DNA from: Neisseria musculi
GTDB lineage: Bacteria; Pseudomonadota; Gammaproteobacteria; Burkholderiales; Neisseriaceae
DNA length: 64,000 nucleotides
Direction: 5' to 3'
Assembly: GCF_014297595.2 (NCBI RefSeq)
Contig: NZ_CP060414.2
Span: forward strand, 186,001 to 250,000
Shown here: positions 47,612 through 55,548 of the stretch, in pieces
Position numbering within the stretch: position 1 is the first letter of the stretch
How the letters are laid out: each line of letters starts with the position of its first letter
Translations under genes and position numbers: made by a program
The notes under the pieces: generated by a model
Database searches by the model: none
Seen by the model: only the letters and a program-made list of their open reading frames with translations
What the model was told of the DNA's origin: nothing

Positions 47612-47648
47612 ATGCCGTCTGAAAAATCTTATAACTTTCAGACGGCAT
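47612..47648. terminator. Inverted AT-dialect DUS pair at the 3' edge of the cassette array
   Basis: ATGCCGTCTGAA and complement (loop 13). It lies between the convergent Sel1 gene and the last immunity gene of the cdi/tps array. The same hairpin plus flanking text recurs at 48557 and 55011. Confidence 0.75.
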
Positions 47649-47691
47649 TGAATTTAAATCCACAGTTAGGTTTCATACAGGCTACGGTTTG

Positions 47692-47964
47692 CTACCCAAA
47701 TTCCTGAAAATGTTGTAGTAACGCTGATTCAATAGATTCGTGCCACGTTAGAAATGGATTTTTCAATTTATCTTTAATTAAATCTAAATATAGCTCTTCT
47801 ATGTTTTCAAGGTCTGAACCTTCATTATCAAACAAAAAATTTACCATAACAATAGAGAACTTATCATTATTCAAATCTTTTAATAAATAAACCATAATCA
47901 TTTTACCTTCATATAAGGTATAGAATATTTTTTTTTCTAATTTCCGGATTACATTGGTGTCCAT
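47692..47964 (-). CDS. Immunity-type protein of cassette 8
   Basis: 90 residues, AT-rich, acidic, no signal peptide (MDTNVIRKLEKKIFYTLYEG, NDKFSIVMVNFLFDNEGSDL). Its ATG lies within the last codons of the upstream toxin frame, overlapping by 16 bp, the tight coupling usual for CdiA-CT/CdiI pairs. No named immunity family recognised. Confidence 0.65.
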   Translation of the reverse strand: MDTNVIRKLEKKIFYTLYEGKMIMVYLLKDLNNDKFSIVMVNFLFDNEGSDLENIEELYLDLIKDKLKNPFLTWHESIESALLQHFQEFG

Positions 47965-48545
47965 TGACCTCTCCTTACTCTTTGAACAGTATTTGCTCGA
48001 GTATTTTTAAATTGAGTAACAAGTCTTCCTGATGGAGACATGATAACAACTCTATCACCTTTTACATAAATATAATTTCCTGTTTTTTTGATCTAAGTAT
48101 TTTTGCCCCTCTCTTACTACTCTATTCGAGTCCCCTACGCTTCTGTGGCTGTCGTATTGTGCTTCAGCTTTTCTTTGTTCCCCATGTTTAGTTGCTTTCT
48201 TCTCATCCTCATCATCAGGCGGCATAGGCGCCCCCGTGGCCGCCCGACTTCCCTGCTGCGGCTTCGGCTGAGCCTTTTTCTCGCCTTTTTGCGTATTCTG
48301 AATAGCAGCAAAAATAGCATCATGCTCTTCCTGAGCCTGCCGCCTTTGCTCCGCCATCATGCCGATAAAGGTTTCCGTAACGCTTTCGCAATTTTTATCC
48401 AACGCACAATAAAGCGCACCGATTGCAGGAATCGCCACACCTTTCGCAGCTCTGGACGCATTATTGTGTTCCGTTGCCGTCTGCCCAATAAGGCCGTCTG
48501 AAATGGCATTGCGGTAATCGCCCGTAGTTGCGCCGAATATTTTGG
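47949..48545 (-). pseudogene. CdiA/TpsA C-terminal cassette 8 (toxin frame broken at an A7 run)
   Basis: Begins within FHA-type pre-toxin sequence shared with cassette 7 (TGDYRNAISDGLIGQTATEH, ALYCALDKNCESVTETFIGM, TGAPMPPDDEDEKK). The toxin part is YDSHRSVGDSNRVVREGQKY then LDQK. Seven A (complement of 48083-48089) shift the frame so it ends as NRKLYLCKR. With six A the frame continues TGNYIYVKGDRVVIMSPSGR, LVTQFKNTRANTVQRVRRGQ, WTPM and stops at 47949. No start or secretion domain: a silent cassette. Toxin fold not identified. Confidence 0.7.
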
Positions 48546-48556
48546 TTCTATCATAA

Positions 48557-48671
48557 ATGCCGTCTGAAATTTGTAAGATTTTTCAGACGGCATTGAACTG
48601 TAAACTATAGAACGAGTGCGTGTATGGGCATCCACCTTACGCAGGAGTTTTAGGGGGCTTACAGACTACGG
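48557..48671 (-). repeat. Inter-cassette boundary with AT-dialect DUS hairpin
   Basis: ATGCCGTCTGAA inverted pair at 48557-48593, then TTGAACTGTAAACTATAGAACGAGT-like text, CCACCTTACGCAGGAGTTTTAG and GGGGCTTACAGACTACGGCT before the stop of the next immunity gene. Same order of elements as at 55011-55130 and, in part, 47612-47691 and 59865-59920. Confidence 0.65.
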
Positions 48672-49097
48672 CTAGCTAGGTTGGCTACCTATTTCTGTGT
48701 TAATTAGCTCGAGTATTGTTAGCTCTTGGGGAATATTAAAATTTAAAATAGATATAAATTGGTATTCTTGCGCACCTAATTTAGATATAACTAAAAATTC
48801 AAAGACAATATCTTCTGCTTCCTTATATTGAAAACTTGTTGTTATTATATCTAAAAGATAATTATTATAACCTTCTTCAATTATGTTATCTAAATATTCC
48901 TCCAGGCTCGATGGATTTTCCCCAATAACAATAATCCATTTTATATTCACATTTTCTATTGCTTTGGATAATTTTTCTGCATTGTTTAGTAATATATTTT
49001 CACTTATTAGTAAGGTACTTGGGATTGTGTTTGTAATATTTTTATATAATTCTTCAAATGAATCCATACAAATGAAATTTTTATTTTTTAAAAACAT
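48672..49097 (-). CDS. Immunity-type protein of cassette 7
   Basis: 141 residues, AT-rich, acidic (MDSFEELYKNITNTIPSTLL, SLEEYLDNIIEEGYNNYLLD). Its ATG is two bases from the stop of cassette 7. The first ten residues may be dispensable, with the ATG of MDSFEEL as an alternative start. No named family recognised. Confidence 0.65.
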   Translation of the reverse strand: MFLKNKNFICMDSFEELYKNITNTIPSTLLISENILLNNAEKLSKAIENVNIKWIIVIGENPSSLEEYLDNIIEEGYNNYLLDIITTSFQYKEAEDIVFEFLVISKLGAQEYQFISILNFNIPQELTILELINTEIGSQPS

Positions 49098-49098
49098 T

Positions 49099-52000
49099 TT
49101 ATTTTCCTTTCAAATAGTTAATTCTGGTTTTAAAAGCTTTAATCTCTCTTTCTAAATGTAGAATTCTTCTTTCTTGAGCAGCTTTAATAATATCTTCAGA
49201 TAACTTTTCCATTCCAGGGCGAACCGTAGGATTTTTCTTAAATTCATCAATTTTATCTTGATGTTCTTTTATCCGTTTGTTTAAGGAACGTATCTCTTTC
49301 TTTTCACTTGTAGATAAATTCTTCTCATCCTCATCATCAGGCGGCATAGGCGCACCCGTGGCAGCCTGACTTCCCTGCTGCTGCGGCTTCGGCTGGGCTT
49401 TTTTATCGCCTTTCTGCCCGTTCTGAATGGCTGCAAATATGGCCTCCCGCTCCTCCTGAGCCTGCCGCCTTTGCTCCGCCATTATGCCGGTAAAGGTTTC
49501 CGTAACGCTTTCGCAATTTTTGTCCAAAGCACAATAAAGTGCAGCAATTGCAGGGATTGCCACACCCTGTGCCGCTCTGGCCGCATTATTGTGTTCCGTT
49601 GCCGCCTGACCGATGAGGCCGTCTGAAACAACATTGCGGTAATCGCCGGAGACCGCACCGATTCCGCTGCCCAGCAAACCCGTAATATTACCCAATGCCG
49701 CTTTTTGTGCTTCATCGAGTTTGGACGGGTCTTTCTGATTAAACAGCCAATGGGAAATTATAGGGGCGGCTGCTTCGGAACCGCCTGCGGATAGGGCGGC
49801 GGTAGCAGTATTGTTGCCCGCCGCATGGGCAACGGCGGCATTCCAAACCATATGTGCCGCCAAATGTGCAGGCGTACCTTGTTTGTCTTTACCGGTTTCA
49901 GGGTCGGGCTTTTTGAAATAGCCGCCGATTTCGCGGCTGACGGCAGGAGTGGCTGCCGCCAGCAGGGAACCACCCAAGTTGTCGCTCGGGGTAGACAGCC
50001 CCATGCTCACAGTGTCGGTCAGGAATTTCAGCGTATCGTATTTGGCAAGTTGCTTTTCATATTCGTCATTGCCGATTAATCCTGCTTCTTTACGGGCGCT
50101 CAAATCGGCAATATGGCGGTTGAGTTCGGATTTTACCTCCTGCACATTGCGGCTAAACTGCTGACCCACCTCCCGCTGCAAATCCATCTCGCGCTGCACG
50201 GTGTCTTTGTCAAACGCATTGTTCAGACGGCCTGTGTTGGCTTCAGCGGTTTCGGTGCGGGTGGCGGTGTACACCGCTGCTGCCTGTGTACCATCGGTAT
50301 CGTTGCCGATAACGATATTGCGCGTGCCGATGCCGCTTCGGGTAACGCTGCTCCGGTTGTCGCCGTCGCGCCCGTAGCCGAGGGTGCTGCCGATGCTGTT
50401 TTTACCGGCAACGTTTTGCACATGGCTGTCGGCAGTCGGTGCTTTTTGCCCCAGTGTCTGGCCGCTGAGCGTAGTCGATACGCCGATGCCGAAGCTGTCG
50501 CCTTCATAGCGGCTGTGGTTTTTCAGGTCGGAACGGCTGAGGGTGGCCGTCTGAAAGCGGTTGCGGCCGTTTTGTTCGGCTGCTTCGCCGGCGGTGATGA
50601 TACCGCCTTTCAGGCCGGTGTGGTTGTCCACCTTGACTTGGAAGCCGCCGTCTCCGGCAAAGATGCCGGATTGTCTGCCCACGCTTCGGTGTTCGGCGTT
50701 GATTTTGCTTTGGTTGTAGCCGGCGCTGCCGCTGAAGCCGTAGCCCACGGTAATCTGGCCGCTGAGGTTTTGCTGCCTGCTGCGGTAAACGGCGGTATCC
50801 TGCAGGCTTTCGATGGTGAGGTTTCGGGCGGTAAGGGCAACGCTGTTGCCTTTCACCTGTGCGCCTTTGAGGGTGGTGTCGCCGCTGCTTTGAATCACGG
50901 CCCGGCTGCCGGTGCTGCCGATGCGGCTGTGGCGGTGGGTCAGTTCGCCGCCGTTGCCGTAGCCTCTGCCGTAGTTGCCGCCGCCGGTAAAGCCGGCGGC
51001 GAAGCCGTTTTGGCCGTAGCTGACGGCAACGCCGGCATTCCAGCCGCTGCTGCGGTTGTCGCTGCGTTCGCTGTGGTGTTGTTCGGCCGATTGCAGCACG
51101 ATGTCTTTGGCGCGCAATAAGGTGCCTTCTTTACCCGCCACATCCGAGCCGGTGATGTTCAGACGGCCTTGGTCTGCTGTCAGGCTGACTTGGCCGCCGC
51201 CGATGATTCGGCTGCCTTGGGCGGCGGTGCCTTCGCTATGGCGTTGGTCGGTGTTTTTTTGCCGGCCGTAGGTAAGCGATATGCTGACGTTGGATGTGCC
51301 GGCTGTGGATTTCCAATCGCCGGCGGATAGGGCGGAGGCGGTGTCGGCCAGGCCTTTGAGGTTGGCCGGACTGCTTTCTTCGGCCAGCAGCTGCCGTGCC
51401 TGCCATGCGGCATTGGCCGCCGCCATGGCATTGACGCGGCCGTTTTTGCTTTTGCCGACGGTTTTGGCCGCTGCTACCGCGTTTTGTGCGGCCTGGACCA
51501 CAGGGATGTTGACGGCAACGGTCAGGCCTTTTTGTTCGAAGGTGCGTCGGTAGTCGGTGGCGTAAGTATCCTGCGCCGCTTCAATGTCGATGTTGCGCGC
51601 ACGGATCCATACATCACCTTCGGGCGAGGAGACGGCCGAGCCGGTTTGGCGGTAGTTTTGCCCGGCCCAAATGACGGTGTCGCCTTTTAAGCTGCCGACG
51701 GTAGCGGCATGATTCACCAGCGTCCGGCTGCTGTTGTCGGCGGTGTCTTTTTTGCTGCCGATGCTGAAGCCGATGCCGCCCGAGCCCGTCAGGCCGGATT
51801 TTTTGGTTTGGCGGCGTTCGGTGTCGTGATAGGTGCTTTGTGCCGCGGTGAGGTTCACATTATTGCCGGCCTTCAACAGGGTGCGGCCGTCTGAAACGAT
51901 GTTGCTGCCGCGCACGTTGATGTCCGCTCCGGCAACAACCGCCACTTCTTTGCCCTCGATGGTGCTGCCTGCTGCTTCATCGTGCCGGCGGCGGTATTGG

Positions 52001-54453
52001 TCGAGGCCGGTTTTGTTGGAAACAAGGCCGCGCGATTTGCTGTAAACCGATTCGCTCAAATCCAGCGTTTTGCGGCCTTCGCCGATGTCGACGTTGCGGC
52101 CGGAGAGGAGGATGCGGCCGTCACTGCTGGCAATATTGCCTTGGCGGACGGTTAAATCTTCTTGGGCGGAAATCAGAATATCGCCTTTCGCACCGAGGGT
52201 GGTGCCGGCTTCCCAAGTTTGGGCAACATGGCGGTGGTTTTTAGCGCCCGATTCTCCATGCCTGCTGCGGGATTCGAGCTTGGCAGTGCCCAAACCGATG
52301 CGGCCGTCTGAAACGATTCGGGTTCGGCCTTTGGCCGCTTCGTTGCGCAGGTTGGCGGCCACGAAATCGATGCTTTGGTTGGCTTTGAGGCTTAAGAGGC
52401 CGTCTGAAGCGTTGCCGACATAAAGCCCGGCGACGCGGTCGATTCGGGTTTGACCGTTGCCCTCGTCGCCGTGGGTGACTGTAGTGGAGGCAACGCGGAG
52501 GCGGTCGGCTTCGACGGAGAGGAGGGTGTCGGCGGCAACGGTGCCGCCTTCGATGTTGACGTCTTTGCCGCGCAAACGCACTTTGCCGCCTTGAATGAGG
52601 CCGCTGTTTTGGATGTCGGTGGCGGATAAGTCGACAATTTTGCGCCCGGCCAGGGTGCCGCTGTTGACGAGGCTGCCGGCACCTTCCAGCACCAGTTTGC
52701 CGGCGCTGATCAAACCGCCGTGGGCGTTGATGTCGCCGGGTTTGACGGTGAGATAGACTTTGGGGGCGAGCACGGTAACGGTGCTGCCGTCAATCAGGGT
52801 GAGGGTTTGTTCTTCCAACCAAACGATATCGGAGGTGAGGCGGGCTGCCTGCTCGGGCGACAGGGCGATGCCGGGGGCGAGCTGCTGCCCGCGGGCAAAG
52901 GTGATGCCGGCTTCCATCAAGGCTTTGAACTGGGCTTCGTCGTCGGTGTAACCGTCGAGGCGGCGGTAGCCGGTTAAGCGCGCGATTTGCTCGTTTACCA
53001 GCTTTTGCTCGTAATAGCCGTCGCCCAGGCGTTTGTGCATTCTGCCCGGGGCGGAGTTGAGGGCATCGAGCAGGTAGTCGCTGGAGAGCCATTGTCTGTA
53101 GTCGGTAAAGGCCGGGTCGGTTTCGACCAGATAGGCGGGGTGGGCCGGGTTGACGGCATACAGGCCGGAGGTGGGCAGCCTGATGCCGGTGTTGAGGGTT
53201 TTAATAGGCGCGGGGGTGCTGCCGCCGTGGGTAACGGTGGCCGGGGTAAGGTTTGCCTGCTCTGCGGTTGGGGCGGTTCGGGGTAGGGAAGTGCTGTATT
53301 CCTGCGTTTGGGCCAATTTCACACCAAAATCAGGATGGCTCTCCGGCGGATTGGGAATAGGGCCGCTTTCTTTGTCGAATTCGATATGACGGCGGCCTCT
53401 GGAGCCGTGTCTGTCATAACTGCCGCGTCTCAACATGCCTGTATTGACGGTGCGGACGGTATCTTTATCGGCCAGGTTATCGATGTTGTCTTTGCCGGTA
53501 ATCATGCCGCCGGCCATAATCATACTGTTATGGTTCAGCCATTTGCCTTCTGCCTGAAGAGCGCCGCCGGTTAAAATTTGTGCCGGACGGCTTTTTACGA
53601 TTTCCTGCCGGTAAATATTTTGAACATAATCAGCTTGGTAATATTGTTCGACAGCGTATTTGTGCAGCCATTGTTCGGGACGGCCGTCATAATAGATAAA
53701 GCCGAAATCATGCCGGCCTGCTTTACGGGTGATCCCGTCTTTACCCACCGTAAAGAAAGGTTCGGCCTCTCCGGCCTTGGTGTAAGAGATAATGTGCCTG
53801 CTGCTGTCTAAATATTCGCGGGTCTGGAAATGTTTGTTCAGGTTCTCCAGGGATTTTGCCGCGATTCTTGCGTCTTTACCCGCTTCAACCGTGGCGCCGG
53901 CATTCACCAAACGGCCGGCCGTGCCCTGCGCCTGATGCTGCTCATCCAAACTGCCGCCGATACTCAGGCTGCCTTCGCTGGAAAGCCTGCCGCCTTCCTG
54001 ATTGGTGATCTCTTTTGCCCCCACGGCCAAATGGTTGCGTGCGGCAATGGCGGCGGCTTTGGCTTGGCCGCCGGCTGTTTCTTCCCGGTTCACCAGCTTT
54101 TCGGCCGCAATGCCCACCCAATCGCCGTACACACGGCCGGTGCCGGTGTTCAGCACGGTTCCGCCCGCATCCAAAAGCGTCAGGCCGTTGCTGTTGATCA
54201 GGCCGCGGTTGGCGATGTTGCGGGCTTTGAGCTGTGTGCCGCTGCCGGATTGGATTTTGCCGGCGGCGGCGTTGTCGATGTGTGCGGCTTGCAAGAACAG
54301 GAAACGGCCGCCTTCCAGCGTGCGGCGGTTGGTGAGGCTGCCTCCGGTTGTCAGATGCAGGCCTTCGCCGGCGCGGATGTCTTGTTCGGGGCTGAAGCTG
54401 TCTTTGAGCTTGAGCGACAGGATGCGGTTGGCCGCCAGTGTGCCTTTTAATCT
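49099..54453 (-). CDS. FHA/CdiA-type large exoprotein fragment with C-terminal toxin, cassette 7
   Basis: About 1785 codons open without interruption. Repeats of the hemagglutinin type run through it (LKGTLAANRIL at the start; GGTVLNTGTGRVYGDWVGIA; many DGRILLSGRNVDIGEG-like rungs; SAGYNQSKINAEHRSVGRQS; SGIFAGDGGFQVKVDNHTGL). Then comes a pre-toxin region (AAHMVWNAAVAHAAGNNTAT, SDGLIGQAATEHNNAARAAQ, MPPDDEDEKN). The last ~80 residues are the variable part (PTVRPGMEKLSEDIIKAAQE, RRILHLEREIKAFKTRINYL). It has no TPS secretion domain and no good start: it begins at the end of the preceding immunity gene. An internal TTG/ATG start near 54294 is not credible as a secreted N-terminus. I read it as a very long silent tpsC-like cassette. 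Confidence 0.8.
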   Translation of the reverse strand, partial: RLKGTLAANRILSLKLKDSFSPEQDIRAGEGLHLTTGGSLTNRRTLEGGRFLFLQAAHIDNAAAGKIQSGSGTQLKARNIANRGLINSNGLTLLDAGGTVLNTGTGRVYGDWVGIAAEKLVNREETAGGQAKAAAIAARNHLAVGAKEITNQEGGRLSSEGSLSIGGSLDEQHQAQGTAGRLVNAGATVEAGKDARIAAKSLENLNKHFQTREYLDSSRHIISYTKAGEAEPFFTVGKDGITRKAGRHDFGFIYYDGRPEQWLHKYAVEQYYQADYVQNIYRQEIVKSRPAQILTGGALQAEGKWLNHNSMIMAGGMITGKDNIDNLADKDTVRTVNTGMLRRGSYDRHGSRGRRHIEFDKESGPIPNPPESHPDFGVKLAQTQEYSTSLPRTAPTAEQANLTPATVTHGGSTPAPIKTLNTGIRLPTSGLYAVNPAHPAYLVETDPAFTDYRQWLSSDYLLDALNSAPGRMHKRLGDGYYEQKLVNEQIARLTGYRRLDGYTDDEAQFKALMEAGITFARGQQLAPGIALSPEQAARLTSDIVWLEEQTLTLIDGSTVTVLAPKVYLTVKPGDINAHGGLISAGKLVLEGAGSLVNSGTLAGRKIVDLSATDIQNSGLIQGGKVRLRGKDVNIEGGTVAADTLLSVEADRLRVASTTVTHGDEGNGQTRIDRVAGLYVGNASDGLLSLKANQSIDFVAANLRNEAAKGRTRIVSDGRIGLGTAKLESRSRHGESGAKNHRHVAQTWEAGTTLGAKGDILISAQEDLTVRQGNIASSDGRILLSGRNVDIGEGRKTLDLSESVYSKSRGLVSNKTGLDQYRRRHDEAAGSTIEGKEVAVVAGADINVRGSNIVSDGRTLLKAGNNVNLTAAQSTYHDTERRQTKKSGLTGSGGIGFSIGSKKDTADNSSRTLVNHAATVGSLKGDTVIWAGQNYRQTGSAVSSPEGDVWIRARNIDIEAAQDTYATDYRRTFEQKGLTVAVNIPVVQAAQNAVAAAKTVGKSKNGRVNAMAAANAAWQARQLLAEESSPANLKGLADTASALSAGDWKSTAGTSNVSISLTYGRQKNTDQRHSEGTAAQGSRIIGGGQVSLTADQGRLNITGSDVAGKEGTLLRAKDIVLQSAEQHHSERSDNRSSGWNAGVAVSYGQNGFAAGFTGGGNYGRGYGNGGELTHRHSRIGSTGSRAVIQSSGDTTLKGAQVKGNSVALTARNLTIESLQDTAVYRSRQQNLSGQITVGYGFSGSAGYNQSKINAEHRSVGRQSGIFAGDGGFQVKVDNHTGLKGGIITAGEAAEQNGRNRFQTATLSRSDLKNHSRYEGDSFGIGVSTTLSGQTLGQKAPTADSHVQNVAGKNSIGSTLGYGRDGDNRSSVTRSGIGTRNIVIGNDTDGTQAAAVYTATRTETAEANTGRLNNAFDKDTVQREMDLQREVGQQFSRNVQEVKSELNRHIADLSARKEAGLIGNDEYEKQLAKYDTLKFLTDTVSMGLSTPSDNLGGSLLAAATPAVSREIGGYFKKPDPETGKDKQGTPAHLAAHMVWNAAVAHAAGNNTATAALSAGGSEAAAPIISHWLFNQKDPSKLDEAQKAALGNITGLLGSGIGAVSGDYRNVVSDGLIGQAATEHNNAARAAQGVAIPAIAALYCALDKNCESVTETFTGIMAEQRRQAQEEREAIFAAIQNGQKGDKKAQPKPQQQGSQAATGAPMPPDDEDEKNLSTSEKKEIRSLNKRIKEHQDKIDEFKKNPTVRPGMEKLSEDIIKAAQERRILHLEREIKAFKTRINYLKGK

Positions 54454-54863
54454 ATAACTGTTTTCAGTTCCGTGTGTATGCTTTTAGAAAGCTGTAAAAA
54501 AGCATTCCATGCAAGCAACGTGGCTTTAAACATAGATAAAGAACAGCTTAAATCAGGCCAGCCGTCTTCTTCATCAAATTCGTTGTTATAAAAAACAACT
54601 TTTTCAGCAGAGATATCCCAACAAAAACCTTGCCCACCTCCTGAATAAACTTCATTGGGGTTATTTTCTGCTTGACGGATAAATTCTAAATTTTCATCGA
54701 TATCTTTTTGTAGATAAAGATCTCCTGTTAAAACATAAATTAAGTATTCATATATTCTATCTTTCATTATTGCATTATTTTTTTCATCTAAGAATGTACA
54801 TCTTTTTAATAACTCTCCATTAAATTCATAAATATCATAATAAGCTTTAAAAATAGTTATCAT
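54447..54863 (-). CDS. Immunity-type protein of cassette 6
   Basis: 138 residues, AT-rich and acidic (MITIFKAYYDIYEFNGELLK, GGGQGFCWDISAEKVVFYNN, GWPDLSCSLSMFKATLLAWN). The C-terminal half resembles the general plan of many Imm proteins but no family is certain. Its last codons overlap the first FHA-like codons of cassette 7. Confidence 0.65.
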   Translation of the reverse strand: MITIFKAYYDIYEFNGELLKRCTFLDEKNNAIMKDRIYEYLIYVLTGDLYLQKDIDENLEFIRQAENNPNEVYSGGGQGFCWDISAEKVVFYNNEFDEEDGWPDLSCSLSMFKATLLAWNAFLQLSKSIHTELKTVID

Positions 54864-54872
54864 ATTATTTCC

Positions 54873-54996
54873 TTATCTTCCATAAATTGGATAGGCTGTT
54901 CCTCCGCCGGCAAAAAGGCCGGATTGGGTGGAGATGGCGCGGCGGCTGCTGGCAGCCTGGCTTTGTAGTTTGAACAGTAAAGGGTATTCGAATATT
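54873..54996 (-). pseudogene. Cassette 6: sliver of FHA sequence without a toxin domain
   Basis: About 33 codons, LFKLQSQAASSRRAISTQSG then LFAGGGTAYPIYGR and stop, 9 bases before the immunity gene. SGLFAGGG is an FHA repeat motif. The cassette has lost nearly everything, including the toxin, but its immunity gene is kept. Confidence 0.55.
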
Positions 54997-55010
54997 TACC
55001 TTTATGATAA

Positions 55011-55104
55011 ATGCCGTCTGAAAAATCTTATCAATTTTCAGACGGCATTGAATTTAAATCCATAGAACGCGTCCGTGCAGGGATACACACCCTACCTGTG
55101 GATT
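55011..55104 (-). repeat. Inter-cassette boundary with AT-dialect DUS hairpin
   Basis: Inverted ATGCCGTCTGAA pair at 55011-55048, then TTGAATTTAAATCCATAGAA, CGCGTCCGTGCAGGGATACA, CACCCTACCTGTGGATTTTA. TTGAATTTAAATCCA is also at 47648-47662. Confidence 0.65.
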
Positions 55105-55548
55105 TTAGGGTTCATGAGGACTGCGGTTGGCTGATATTCCCATAATATTTAATACTGCGGTTCTGAAACATATTTCTGAGTCGGGTAAAATAACTTTTAT
55201 CTCCGGATATGTTTCTTCAGGTTGAAGGTTAATATTAAAACGTACCCTTTTCCCTTTTAACTTTAAAAGGTTTCTATTTCTCATTGGAAAATGGCCTAAT
55301 CCAAAATCCCCATAAAAACCAAGAACTAAATTTGTACTTTGAGTACCTTCCCAATTTTTTATAACATTCTCAGGAGGAGCTACTATTTTAATTTCAATAT
55401 TGATTATATAACCTTTTATTCCAGACGGATTTATCCATTTTTGAAAGTATACATTGTCTACATAAATCTCATATTTATCAAAAACGTTTTCTCCATAAAG
55501 ATTTTTTAAAAATACCCATTGGCCTAGTAAGAATTTATTTTTCATCAT
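55105..55548 (-). CDS. Immunity-type protein of cassette 5
   Basis: 147 residues from ATG 55548 (TGATG overlap with the toxin stop). AT-rich, beta-strand-like (YEIYVDNVYFQKWINPSGIK, GYIINIEIKIVAPPENVIKN; LVLGFYGDFGLGHFPMRNRN). No named family recognised. Confidence 0.65.
   Translation of the reverse strand: MMKNKFLLGQWVFLKNLYGENVFDKYEIYVDNVYFQKWINPSGIKGYIINIEIKIVAPPENVIKNWEGTQSTNLVLGFYGDFGLGHFPMRNRNLLKLKGKRVRFNINLQPEETYPEIKVILPDSEICFRTAVLNIMGISANRSPHEP

Noticed and set aside
50113..51120. 335-codon plus-strand frame inside the FHA region
   Set aside because: Ala/Val-rich antisense of repetitive FHA coding sequence. No start signal and no family.
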